Positions 1 to 8,460 of a stretch of DNA of 64,000 nt are shown in pieces. The notes beneath the pieces were generated by a model. That model had not been told where the DNA came from and made no database searches. It saw only the letters and a list, made by a program, of their open reading frames with translations. Position numbers and translations under genes: made by a program. Within the stretch, counting starts at the first letter, position 1. Each line of letters starts with the position of its first letter. Where the stretch lies: assembly GCA_951812725.1 (NCBI GenBank), contig OX638330.1:5311405-5375404 (forward strand), given 5' to 3'. This stretch comes from an uncultured Caldilineaceae bacterium. GTDB lineage: Bacteria; Chloroflexota; Anaerolineae; Caldilineales; Caldilineaceae.

Positions 1-969
1 CAACTCAATCGGAATACGAAGGTCCCAGCCCGGGCCGGGGTCAAACATTTGGTTGGTCAGTCCGGCCTGTTCCAATTGACCTTGACTACTGCGACCGAAT
101 CTCAGCCATAAGGGCGTATTGCGGTACTGCGCCCAAGAGAATACCTCAATGCCTAACCACGCCGCTGTACCACCAAGTTGGATTTGCCGTCCGTAGCCTC
201 CCCCTCCTCCTGCCGCGACCCTCTTTGGCTTCAAGAATCCGGCGCTTCTACCATAACTGATCGAATCGTCAACCAGCCTTCGCAAGCCTTCCATCCGCCG
301 GGCGAACTCCGAACCTAATTCCCCTGGACGCCAGGGGAGGGAATGGTCAGGGTCCGCGTGATCTGTAAGACCGCGCAACTGCCTGATGTCGCCCACGGCG
401 ATCATGTCCCCGGCCTCACGGGCTAGCACTTCCATGCCGCCGAGCAAAGCGGCCCAGCTAGTTAACAGTAGGCGAAGTTTTCCGCCGCCTATGGAAGCGG
501 TACGTAAATCACCCGAATCCGAATCGATGGATAACTCAAACTTGGGTTCCTTTTTCTTCACTCGTTCGCACAGTTCTGGCCACAAAGAATCTAATCGCGA
601 TTTGGGCGCGACAAACAGAAGCGCAGCAGGCCTATCTTGCCTATCCTGTTGCAACTGTTTGAGGTACTGGTTCGGCTGGTTGCAGGTCAAGCTAGCCCAG
701 AATTTCGCTTCAATCAATACGTGCTTGGTGCCGTCCTCGTCAAAACAGACGAGGTCCGGAATCGCTCCCTTTTCGTCCCTTTCCCAAGTTTCTACCCTTG
801 ATATGGAGTTGATTTGGGTACATCCCTCCCGTAAGACACTCTGCAGCAGATTCCCTGCGGCCGACGAACTGGACAGGATATATCCCAGCGCTTCAACGGC
901 CGTATCTTCAGTCTGGCTCTTCAATTTTCTGTTCGCAATGTGAGCGAATAGTGTCGTGTTAGTTGACAT
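1..969 (-). CDS. PD-(D/E)XK nuclease-like protein, copy 1 (runs off the left edge)
   Basis: This is an uninterrupted frame of 323 codons from ATG at 969 to the window edge; the C-terminus lies outside. The translation begins MSTNTTLFAHIANRK and is collinear with the next gene. A PD-(D/E)XK nuclease core is visible: Pro71-Asp72 (IPDLVCFDE) and Glu87-Ala-Lys89 (VLIEAKFW), followed by the shared NQPNQYL and RPAALLFVAP segments. The catalytic triad is intact, so the protein is probably an active, or once active, DNA-cleaving or DNA-binding enzyme of unknown target. It is first in a tandem set of three paralogs on the minus strand. Its distance from the others, with a weak purine-rich stretch before each ATG, does not prove an operon. 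By family comparison about 40 residues are probably missing at the end. The fold assignment is by motif only; the biological role is unknown. Confidence 0.8.
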   Translation of the reverse strand, partial: MSTNTTLFAHIANRKLKSQTEDTAVEALGYILSSSSAAGNLLQSVLREGCTQINSISRVETWERDEKGAIPDLVCFDEDGTKHVLIEAKFWASLTCNQPNQYLKQLQQDRQDRPAALLFVAPKSRLDSLWPELCERVKKKEPKFELSIDSDSGDLRTASIGGGKLRLLLTSWAALLGGMEVLAREAGDMIAVGDIRQLRGLTDHADPDHSLPWRPGELGSEFARRMEGLRRLVDDSISYGRSAGFLKPKRVAAGGGGGYGRQIQLGGTAAWLGIEVFSWAQYRNTPLWLRFGRSSQGQLEQAGLTNQMFDPGPGWDLRIPIEL

Positions 970-1134
970 GAATGATGGTCTCTTTTGTATTGCGGGGAGC
1001 TATGCCGTTCTCGTTCCCACCGAGTTCAAATGAAAGTGAATCACGCTTTCTGACGACTATCAAGCCCCCGTAATCCTTGCAGTCGGCAACTGCCAAGACC
1101 GACTTCTGAATGTACAACGCGAGAAGGTTTTCGT

Positions 1135-2211
1135 TTACTCCTCTCGCTCCTCGTCCTCCAGCGTGTCGGGACCAGTGGACTTCAACCGTTCAGCGATATG
1201 CTTTAGGCTGGCGACTACGGAATCCAACACCGCGTCATATTCGACAGCAGTCGGCAACGCGATCGGAATGCAGAATTTCCCGTCTTTTGTCCTCCATTTC
1301 ACAACCCTAGTGTCGGCCAAGCCGGACTTCTGCAGTTGTTCATACTCGCTGTATGTGAATAAGAGCCATAACGGCGTACTGCCGTGCTGAGCCCAACCGT
1401 CCAAAATAAAGCCAAACCACGCCACCACACCACCAATTCGGATGTTCCGGCCATAGCCTTCATACCTTGGCGCTGTCTTCAACTTGAAAGTGTCCAGGAA
1501 ATTGTCAGCTATACCACTGCTGACTACGTCGTCAATCAGCGTTATCAGACCCATCACGCGTCTGGCGAACTCCGGCCCCAGATCCTCCGGACGCCAAGGC
1601 AGGAAAGCGTCGGCGTCCATGCGGTCGGTGAGGCCGCGCAACTGCTGAATGTCCGCTTCGGCGGATGTGTCTCCGGCGGATTTGACCCTCGTTCCCAAAT
1701 GGTCAAGCAGCGCGGCCCAACTGGTCAAAAGTAAACGATGACTTTCGTTATTAACAGCGACAGAACTTAAGTTTTTTGACACCGATTCGGCTGTCAGCTC
1801 AAATTCTTCTTTGGCCCGTTGATGTAGTTTCGGCCACAGCATTGTTATCCGCTTCGCGGGAGCGATAAAGAGAAGCGCCGCGGGCCGACCTTCCGGCAAC
1901 TGGCACAGATACTGGTTCGGCTGATTTGGGGTCAAGCCAGCCCAGAACTTCGCTTCAATTAGAACGCGCTTGTCGCCTATGTCGTCAAAGGCGACAAGGT
2001 CCGGGCGACCGCCTTCTTCAGCGGTTACCTGGGTCTGTACTCTGTCTAGGGGACCAACATTCGCCCCTCCGAGCAGCACCGTCTCCTCCAGCGCACTGCG
2101 GGCGGCCTCAGAATTGGACAGAATATGGCCCAGCGCTTCAACGGCAATATCCTCTATGCGATCGGTGAACCTAGGCGCAATATGCGCAAACAAAGTCGTT
2201 TCGTATGACAT
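1135..2211 (-). CDS. PD-(D/E)XK nuclease-like protein, copy 2 (full length)
   Basis: A 358-residue protein. I start it at MSYETTLFAH (ATG at 2211) rather than at the upstream ATG, because copies 1 and 3 start at the equivalent place and the extra N-terminal residues are not conserved. Catalytic-site residues are Pro70-Asp71 (GRPDLVAFD) and Glu86-Ala-Lys88 (LIEAKFW), the classical PD-(D/E)XK signature. A conserved helical region follows (NQPNQYLCQL, RPAALLFIAP), and then a C-terminal half with WRPEDLGPEFARR that is shared with copy 1 and lost in copy 3. There is no signal peptide or membrane helix, so it is cytoplasmic. This is the best reference member of the tandem family. Tandem nuclease paralogs next to Uma2 genes could reflect mobile or defence content, but no partner gene shows this. 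The exact family is not recognised. Confidence 0.82.
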   Translation of the reverse strand: MSYETTLFAHIAPRFTDRIEDIAVEALGHILSNSEAARSALEETVLLGGANVGPLDRVQTQVTAEEGGRPDLVAFDDIGDKRVLIEAKFWAGLTPNQPNQYLCQLPEGRPAALLFIAPAKRITMLWPKLHQRAKEEFELTAESVSKNLSSVAVNNESHRLLLTSWAALLDHLGTRVKSAGDTSAEADIQQLRGLTDRMDADAFLPWRPEDLGPEFARRVMGLITLIDDVVSSGIADNFLDTFKLKTAPRYEGYGRNIRIGGVVAWFGFILDGWAQHGSTPLWLLFTYSEYEQLQKSGLADTRVVKWRTKDGKFCIPIALPTAVEYDAVLDSVVASLKHIAERLKSTGPDTLEDEEREE

Positions 2212-2293
2212 GATATATGGTCTCTTTCGTGTTGTGAGTTTCTCGCCCGCCGTTTCCATCTGTCACGCCGATCTGTCAAGACTGTCAGCCGCC

Positions 2294-2893
2294 CTAGTCC
2301 ACACGGTCGATCATTCCGCGCAGCCGGAGAATACCAGCCTCCGCCTCACCATCTCCCGCCCCACCGACCACCCTCTCCATAAACTCCAGCAGCGCATCCC
2401 AACTCGTCAACATCAACCGCCGTTCTCCACCGGACACAGTCGCGGCGCGCAGATCGCCCGGCGTCGTCGCCCCAATAATCGTAAACTGCTCATCCGCCCT
2501 CCGACACAGATCCGGCCACAGCCTTGCCAGCCGCGCCGCCGGCGCAACGAACAGAACCGCCGCCGGCCTGTCTAAGGGCAAGTGCTTGAAATACGCGTTC
2601 GGCTGGCTCGGGGTCAGGTCGGTCCAGCACATGGCGTCAATCAGCACCCGCACCTCACTCTCGTCGTCATAGCCGGCGAGGCACGAGCGCTCTCCTTCCA
2701 TGCCAATATCCAGGCTGCGCACATCGGCAAGAATGCCGACCGCCGTGCCGCCCTCCCGCAGCGTACTCGCCAGCGCACTGCGCGCCGCTTCCGAGCAGGA
2801 GAGAATTCGCCCCAAGGCATCAACAACCGCGTCTTCCGATTGGTCGGTGCGTCCGCGTGCGTAGTGGCCGGACCGGGTCGCATCAGTGGACAT
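2294..2893 (-). CDS. Degenerate PD-(D/E)XK paralog, copy 3 (truncated, catalytic residues lost)
   Basis: This 199-residue protein aligns without gaps to copy 2 over its first ~90 residues. At the positions of copy 2 Pro70-Asp71 it has Ser70-Cys71 (RSCLAGYDDE), and at Glu86-Ala-Lys88 it has Asp86-Ala-Met88 (LIDAMCW). All metal-binding and catalytic positions are therefore replaced while the surrounding framework is kept. The frame ends right after LRGMIDRVD, where copies 1 and 2 continue for about 150 residues. The open frame without internal stops means it could still be translated, perhaps as an inactive partner or antagonist of the intact copies. Equally it may be an early pseudogene. It lies 82 bp upstream of copy 2 in the direction of transcription. 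Confidence that it is a paralog is high; that it is functional is low. Confidence 0.65.
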   Translation of the reverse strand: MSTDATRSGHYARGRTDQSEDAVVDALGRILSCSEAARSALASTLREGGTAVGILADVRSLDIGMEGERSCLAGYDDESEVRVLIDAMCWTDLTPSQPNAYFKHLPLDRPAAVLFVAPAARLARLWPDLCRRADEQFTIIGATTPGDLRAATVSGGERRLMLTSWDALLEFMERVVGGAGDGEAEAGILRLRGMIDRVD

Positions 2894-3061
2894 AGTGAAG
2901 GACCTTTCCTATCTTTCGGGCGTCAAGCTGTTTCGTCGGAAATGAGGTTCCCGGAAACAGGGGGCAAGACCGGCACGCTAACGAACAGGCAACGAGGGCC
3001 CTCTGGGATGCATTCTTCTTTGAACGGGTTGTGTGCGAGAGGAGATTGTTGCTATGTGTGC

Positions 3062-4096
3062 TCAGGAGGACTGCCGGCGCAGGCGGGCCAGCTCTGCCTT
3101 CATCTCTCGGAGCCGCTCTTCAGATTCTCTGCGGGCGGCAGCTTCCTCTTCCGCTCGTTGTACTGCCGCTGCGAGCCGTTGTTCTGCCGCTTGGCGCGCC
3201 GCAATTTCCGCATCAGCGCGCTCTGCTTCCGCACTGGCTCGTTGCTTCTTAGCGGCAGCCTTGGCGAGGGCGGCCCGCAAACCGGGCATCACATACCCGG
3301 AATACACATCGTCCAGCGCCAGCTCCATGATATCCCTCTGCCGTTCCAGATCTTCCATCCGAAACTGCAACCCCGGCAACACCTCCGAACCGACTAAGCC
3401 CTCGGCATCCGGCTGAATCTCGTCGTAACGTCCTCCAGCGACGAGGCGGTAGAAGCGCATATGCTCGCCGCTGGGGTCGAGAATGTAGTACTCCTTCACG
3501 CCGGCCAGCGCATAGTCCCGCCTCTTCTCTTCCGTATCCCTCTGTACTTCTGCAGGCGTGGCATCGGAGACCGCCTCTACAACCAAATCGCAGACCCCGT
3601 CAAAGTGATGCTGATCAGCGCCACCCCATGTTACCGGATTGCTGGTCAGAATCATGCCGATGTCCGGCTTGCGCACCGCTTCGCGCTGCCCGGAGGGCTC
3701 CGCCGGATCCTCCATCGTCAGGACGAAGCCGGTCTCCAGATTGATCAGCTTGGCAATGGGGTATGTCCTGATATAACGGAGTAACAGTTGGAGAAACCAG
3801 TTGCAGAGGTCGAGTTGCGGCGCGTTGTGTGGGGGTTTGGCCTCCAGTCTGCCGTTGTTCCATTCGTAGCTTACGTCAATGTCCCGGTATGGGTTCCCAT
3901 ACCATCTGGACCAGTATTCTTCCAGGGTGACGTAGCGGCCTTCGTCTGGTGCGAAAGGATTGATAGACACACCGGGCGAGGCAAGAGGTTCTGCCTGCAT
4001 GGACGAGCTTGCAGGGTCAGACAAATCTGTCTTGGCCGCCTGGGATGTATCTGTCTGCGATCTGGAACTGTCGTGCAAGGTTTCTCTGGATTCCAT
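3062..4096 (-). CDS. Uma2 family endonuclease-like protein with coiled-coil tail (copy A)
   Basis: A 344-residue protein starting at MESRETLHD. The ATG at 4096 is preceded by a strong GGGAGG ribosome-binding site, which rules out the longer upstream frame. Residues ~45-260 are a Uma2 (DUF820) domain of the PD-(D/E)XK superfamily: SYEWNNGRLEAKP, NLETGFVLTMEDPAE, RKPDIGMIL, CDLVVEAVSD, EKRRDYALAGVKEYYILDP. The last ~75 residues are Ala/Glu/Arg-rich heptads (AAEQRLAAAVQRAEEE) predicted to form a coiled coil. Uma2 proteins are abundant in cyanobacteria and Chloroflexota, usually as many paralogs, and have no settled function. It is followed, further along the minus strand, by the nuclease trio. 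It shares its leader sequence, ribosome-binding site and last residues (LRRQSS) with copy B, so the two arose by tandem duplication. Confidence 0.85.
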   Translation of the reverse strand: MESRETLHDSSRSQTDTSQAAKTDLSDPASSSMQAEPLASPGVSINPFAPDEGRYVTLEEYWSRWYGNPYRDIDVSYEWNNGRLEAKPPHNAPQLDLCNWFLQLLLRYIRTYPIAKLINLETGFVLTMEDPAEPSGQREAVRKPDIGMILTSNPVTWGGADQHHFDGVCDLVVEAVSDATPAEVQRDTEEKRRDYALAGVKEYYILDPSGEHMRFYRLVAGGRYDEIQPDAEGLVGSEVLPGLQFRMEDLERQRDIMELALDDVYSGYVMPGLRAALAKAAAKKQRASAEAERADAEIAARQAAEQRLAAAVQRAEEEAAARRESEERLREMKAELARLRRQSS

Positions 4097-4367
4097 GCTG
4101 CCTCCCCCGGCATTGCGGCTGCGCGTAAAACGGACTACGATCTTGCATTCTATCGCCACTGTAGCTGCTAGGCTACAGTCGCTTGGCAACCCCAGTGCGA
4201 CCGCAACTTACACTGTAACTCCTTGAGAAGGGAGTCGCAGTTCCCGCCAGCAGGTTTGCGTTGTGGGGCGATTTCGGGGCCACACGCGCCGCGACCGAGA
4301 GGGTTCTTTGAGGGTACAATCACTTGCAAACGGGCTGTGCCTGAGAAGAGTGCCCTGTTCTGAGTAT

Positions 4368-5465
4368 TCAGGAGGACTGCCGGCGCAGCCGGTCCAACTC
4401 CTCTGCCATCGCCCGTATCTGCTCGTCGGATTCTCGGCGGGCGGCTGATTCCGCCTCCGCTCGTTGCTCCGCCGCTTGGCGCGCTGCAGCCTCAGTATCG
4501 GCGCGCCGTGCCTCCGTATCGGCTCGTTGCGCTTCCTCTTCCGCTCGTTGCTCCGCTGCTCGACGGTCAGCAGCCTCCTTCTCCGCCTGTTGCTCCGCCG
4601 CTTGGCGCGCCGCAACTTCAGCTGCAGCCCTCTTGACAGCGGCCTGATAGCCGGGCATCACATACCCGGAATACACATCGTTCAGAGCCAGCTTTTCCAA
4701 ATCCGGTTGCCGCTCCATCTCCTCCATCCGAAACTGCAACCCCGGCAACACATCCGAACCGATGACGCCCTCAGCATCCGGCTGTATTTCCTCGTAGCGT
4801 CCCCCCGGGATGAGGCGGTAGAAACGCATGTGTTCGCCGCTGGGATCGAGAATGTAGTACTCCTTCACGCCCGCCAGCGCATAGTCCCGCCTTTTCTCTT
4901 CGGTATCCCTGAGCAATTCCGCCGGTGTGGAATCGGAGACCGCCTCCACAACCATGTCGCAGACCCCTTCGAAATGGCGCTTGTCGATACCTCCCCACGG
5001 CACCGGGTTGCTGTTCAGAATCACGCCGATGTCCGGCTTGCGCACCGCTTCGCGCTGCCCTGAAGGCTCGGCAGGGTCCTCAATCGTCAAGACAAAGCCG
5101 GTCTCCAGATTGATCAGTTTTGCAATGTTGCGTGTACTGAGATAACGGAGTAACAGTTGGAGAAACCAATTGTAAAGGTCGAGTTGCGGCTCATTCGGCA
5201 AGGGCTTGGCCTCCAGTCTGCCGTTATTCCATTCGTAGCTTACGTCAATGTCCGGGTAAGGGTTCTCATACCACTTGGCCCAGTACTCTTCTTTGGTGAC
5301 GTAGCGGCCATCGTCGGGGGCAAAGGGATTGACAGACTGGCCGGGCGGCGCAAGACGCTCCGCTTGCACGTACGAAGCAGCGGACTCAGACATCCCAGTC
5401 TTGCCCGCCTGGGATGGACTGTTCTGCGTTTGGGATTGGTTGTGCAGGGCTTCTTTGGAATCCAT
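4368..5465 (-). CDS. Uma2 family endonuclease-like protein with coiled-coil tail (copy B)
   Basis: A 365-residue paralog of the neighbouring Uma2 protein, starting at MDSKEALHNQ (ATG at 5465) behind GGAGG. The Uma2 domain (SYEWNNGRLEAKPL, NLETGFVLTIEDPAE, RKPDIGVIL, CDMVVEAVSD, EKRRDYALAGVKEYY) is nearly identical to copy A. The coiled-coil tail is longer, because heptad-like Ala/Arg/Glu blocks (RADTEARRADTEA) have been added, while the extreme C-terminus is the same. So the catalytic domain is under tight constraint and the tail varies in length. It is cytoplasmic with no membrane segments. The 271 bp between the two copies contain no gene; part of that stretch resembles the leader of the other copy. 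The function is unknown beyond the predicted nuclease fold. Confidence 0.85.
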   Translation of the reverse strand: MDSKEALHNQSQTQNSPSQAGKTGMSESAASYVQAERLAPPGQSVNPFAPDDGRYVTKEEYWAKWYENPYPDIDVSYEWNNGRLEAKPLPNEPQLDLYNWFLQLLLRYLSTRNIAKLINLETGFVLTIEDPAEPSGQREAVRKPDIGVILNSNPVPWGGIDKRHFEGVCDMVVEAVSDSTPAELLRDTEEKRRDYALAGVKEYYILDPSGEHMRFYRLIPGGRYEEIQPDAEGVIGSDVLPGLQFRMEEMERQPDLEKLALNDVYSGYVMPGYQAAVKRAAAEVAARQAAEQQAEKEAADRRAAEQRAEEEAQRADTEARRADTEAAARQAAEQRAEAESAARRESDEQIRAMAEELDRLRRQSS

Positions 5466-5861
5466 GCTGCCTCCTCCGACATCGCGGCTGCGCGCAGCAC
5501 AGCTGACGTGGCGCCATTCTATCACGATTTCTGCGCCCGCGGCTAGCGGCGCATCCAATCTCAGGCGTGTCCCAAACTGTTGGGTCATTTCAATGTGCCC
5601 TTTCAGACAACGCAAAACGCCCCCTCCAATAACCCAACCCCCCGCCGTTTTCCAGCCCCGACGAATACGCCCAAGTGATCTTCAGCGACAGCAGGGGCTC
5701 TGTTACAATGGAGTTCAACTGCGATACGCCCGGCGACGCCAGCCTCAGTATGGCGTAAACGAAGAGCGTGAGACCCCGGCGCAGAGGTCGGGATGTGACC
5801 TTTCTCCCGTCTCCTTTCAGGCAGACCACCATTCACCCACCACCAGTACAGGCAACTGACC

Positions 5862-6617
5862 ATGACATCGACTGCGGCGAACGTTAAAGACAAGATCATC
5901 CTCATCACCGGCGGCGCACAGGGTATCGGCGGCGCGGCCGCGCAACTGTGTGCCCAGCGCGGCGCCGAGGTGATCATTACCGACATCAAGGACGAAACCG
6001 GCGAAGCACTGGCCGCCTCTCTGCGCGCCGAGGGCCACAAAGCCCGCTATGAAAGGCTCGACGTGCGCCGCCGCGAGGACGCGCAGCGGGTCTTCGGCGA
6101 GGTGAAGGCGCGCCACGGCCGCCTCGACGTCCTCATCTGCTCCGCCGGCGTTCTGCGGGGCCCCAATCTGATGCCGGACGCCTTCCCCGTCGACGTCTTC
6201 GACGACGTGATCGCGGTCAACGTGCGCGGCGTCTTCCTTTGCGTAAAGGAGGCCTACCCCCTGCTCAAGGCCAGCGAGAAAGGTGTGATCCTGCTGGTTG
6301 GCTCCGGAGCCGGCGTCACCGGCGGCAGCTCTTCGATCGCCTACGGCACCAGCAAGGGCGCGGTCAATGGGATGGGAATGACGCTGGAAAACCACCTGGC
6401 GCCCAAAGGCATCCGCGTCAACGTAGTCTGCCCCGGCGGCATCGAAACCGAGCTGAAACTGAGACAGATGCGCGAGTCGGCAGAGGCCCAGGGCCAGGAG
6501 TTCGACCTGGAAGATGCGCGCTCCCGTCTCGGTGATCCTGAAGGCGTCGGCGCGGCGCTGGCCTTCCTCGCCTCCGATGACGGCCGCTATATGCGGCGCA
6601 ACCTCTTTACCCGCTGA
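5862..6617 (+). CDS. Short-chain dehydrogenase/reductase (SDR)
   Basis: A 251-residue classical SDR. The cofactor motif TGGAQGIG is at residues 16-23, an Asp at the end of beta-2 (TDIK, residue 41) suggests NAD(H) preference, Asn120 is in AVNVRG, and the catalytic Tyr161-x3-Lys165 is in AYGTSK. NVVCPGGIETEL after the active site matches the usual substrate-loop start. The C-terminus ends at AFLASDDGRYMRRNLFTR, somewhat short, and without the usual glycine-rich final strand. It probably oxidises a sugar or polyol alcohol, given that a GH4 glycosidase follows on the same strand. The substrate cannot be read from the sequence. The gap of ~260 bp to the next start, and a promoter-like element there, argue that the next gene has its own promoter. 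Confidence 0.88.
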   Translation: MTSTAANVKDKIILITGGAQGIGGAAAQLCAQRGAEVIITDIKDETGEALAASLRAEGHKARYERLDVRRREDAQRVFGEVKARHGRLDVLICSAGVLRGPNLMPDAFPVDVFDDVIAVNVRGVFLCVKEAYPLLKASEKGVILLVGSGAGVTGGSSSIAYGTSKGAVNGMGMTLENHLAPKGIRVNVVCPGGIETELKLRQMRESAEAQGQEFDLEDARSRLGDPEGVGAALAFLASDDGRYMRRNLFTR

Positions 6618-6736
6618 CACTGCGCGCAGACGAGGAGTGAGGCGGGATCCACCTTTCTCGCTCCTCCTCACCCTGCACGCATCGCACGCAGCGCCGGTGC
6701 AATCAACAATACCGCCTCGTCGCCTGTCTCTCCTCT

Positions 6737-6765
6737 GTGGGTGTTCCCTGCAGTTGTCGTATAAT
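6737..6765 (+). promoter_or_regulatory. Possible sigma-70-type promoter for the GH4 gene
   Basis: A perfect -10 hexamer TATAAT lies at 6760-6765, about 115 bp upstream of the GH4 start codon. The expected -35 position (around 6737-6742, TGTGGG) is a poor match, so this is a half-convincing promoter. It would place a leader of ~108 nt before the glycosidase. The call rests only on the hexamer and location. Confidence 0.35.
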
Positions 6766-6880
6766 AGAACGCAGAGTTTATAGAGCATATAGAAAAAATC
6801 CGCGCCCTTCCAAGCCTGCCCGCAACCAGGCAGGCCGTCAGCCACCGGGCAGCGCGCTCGACCACACGGAGAACCTTTCC

Positions 6881-8440
6881 ATGCCGATAAAAATCGCAAT
6901 GATCGGGGCCGGCTCCATCGGCTTCACCCGCAAGCTGATGCACGACATTCTCGCCGTGCCCGAGCTGGCCGACACCCACTTCGCCTTTATGGACATCAAC
7001 GCCAGCAATCTGGACATGGTGGTGCAGCTGGCACAGCGGGACATCGACGCCAACGGCCTGCCCGCAACCATCACCCCCACAACCGACCGCCGCGACGCCA
7101 TCGCCGACGCCGACTATGTCATCTCCGTCGTGCGCCAGGGCGGACTCGCCGCCTTCCAACTGGATATCGACATCCCCCTCAAGTACGGCATCGACCAGTG
7201 CGTTGGCGATACCCTCTGCGCCGGCGGCATCATGTACGGCCAGCGCACCATCTCGGCCCTGCTCGACGTCTGCGCCGACATACGCGCAGTTGCCAAGCCC
7301 GATGCCCTCTTCCTCAACTATTCAAATCCCATGGCCATGAACGTCTGGGCCTGCAACCAGTATGGCGGCGTGCGTACGGTCGGCCTCTGCCACGGTGTGC
7401 AGGGCGGCCACTGGCAGATCACCAACTGCATCGAGGAGTGGGCCAAAAGAGAGGGTCTCATCGCCGCCGACGAAACGCTGCACCGCGATGAGGTCGATAT
7501 CATCTGCGCCGGCATCAACCACCAGACCTGGTACACCCAGGTGCAATGGCGGGGCATCGACATGGTGCCGCGCATGCTGGAGCTGTTCGAAGGCCACCCC
7601 GAATATCCCACCTCCGAAAAGCTGCGCATCGACATGATCCGCCGCTTCGGCTACTACACCACCGAATCCAACGGCCACGTCAGCGAATACGTGCCCTGGT
7701 ACCGCAAGCGCGCCGACGAAATCAACGACTGGATCGATCTCTCCAGCTGGATCAACGGCGAGACCGGCGGCTACCTGCGCGTCTGCACCGAAGGGCGCAA
7801 CTGGTTCGAGACCGACTTCCCCAACTGGATGAAGCAGGAGCCGCCCAGCATCGCGCCCGACAAGCGCAGCGAGGAGCACGGCTCCTATATCATCGAAGGG
7901 CTCGAGACTGGGCGCCCCTACCGCGGCCATTTCAACGTCATCAACCAGGGCCACATCACCAACCTGCCCGACGGCTGCTGCATCGAGATTCCCGGTTACG
8001 TCGACAAAAACGGCATGAACATGCCCGTCGTCGGCGACCTGCCCCTCGCCTGCGCCGCCACCTGCGCCGCCAGTGTCCAGGTCCAGCGCATGGCCGTAGA
8101 GGCCGCCGTCCATGGCGATGTCACGCTGCTCAAGCAGGCCATGCTGCACGACCCCCTCACCGCCGCCGTCTGCAATCCGGAAGAAATCTGGCAGATGACC
8201 GATGAGATGCTGGTCGCGCAGGCGCAGTGGCTGCCGCAATACCAGCAGCATGTCCCCGCTGCGCAAGCCCGCCTGCAAGCCGCCGAGCGCAACAACACCC
8301 GCGCACAGCTGCGGGAAGATTGGAAAGGCGCGGCGCGTCTCCATACCAAGAGCGTTGCCGAGATGGCGCAGGACAAGGCCGCGGCCACCATGAACGCCGC
8401 GGCCGCCGACAAAGGCGAAATGACAAAAGAACCCGCCTGA
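6881..8440 (+). CDS. Glycoside hydrolase family 4 (alpha-glucosidase/alpha-galactosidase type)
   Basis: A 519-residue protein starting at MPIKIAMIGAG; a GGAGA Shine-Dalgarno precedes the ATG at 6881, and the longer frame upstream is non-conserved. GH4 enzymes use NAD+ and a divalent metal to cleave alpha- or beta-glycosides by an oxidation/elimination mechanism. The NAD loop GAGSIG is at residues 9-14, NYSNPMAMN at ~146-154 binds substrate and metal, and the metal ligands are probably Cys170 in GLCHG and His214 in GINHQTWY. The length is slightly above the usual 450-480 because of an Ala-rich C-terminal extension (AAATMNAAAADKGEMTKEPA). It is cytoplasmic. Its position between an SDR and a phytanoyl-CoA dioxygenase-like gene suggests a small catabolic unit for a modified sugar. 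The glycosidic substrate is not deducible. Confidence 0.93.
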   Translation: MPIKIAMIGAGSIGFTRKLMHDILAVPELADTHFAFMDINASNLDMVVQLAQRDIDANGLPATITPTTDRRDAIADADYVISVVRQGGLAAFQLDIDIPLKYGIDQCVGDTLCAGGIMYGQRTISALLDVCADIRAVAKPDALFLNYSNPMAMNVWACNQYGGVRTVGLCHGVQGGHWQITNCIEEWAKREGLIAADETLHRDEVDIICAGINHQTWYTQVQWRGIDMVPRMLELFEGHPEYPTSEKLRIDMIRRFGYYTTESNGHVSEYVPWYRKRADEINDWIDLSSWINGETGGYLRVCTEGRNWFETDFPNWMKQEPPSIAPDKRSEEHGSYIIEGLETGRPYRGHFNVINQGHITNLPDGCCIEIPGYVDKNGMNMPVVGDLPLACAATCAASVQVQRMAVEAAVHGDVTLLKQAMLHDPLTAAVCNPEEIWQMTDEMLVAQAQWLPQYQQHVPAAQARLQAAERNNTRAQLREDWKGAARLHTKSVAEMAQDKAAATMNAAAADKGEMTKEPA

Positions 8441-8460
8441 TTCAGAACCAAGGAGTCAAC

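Noticed and set aside
5817..6899. Long open frame opposite the SDR gene (and similar ones opposite GH4, pepA, the aminotransferase, the solute-binding gene and the giant protein)
   Set aside because: High GC removes stops on the antisense strand; the sense frames carry complete family motifs and the antisense products have none.
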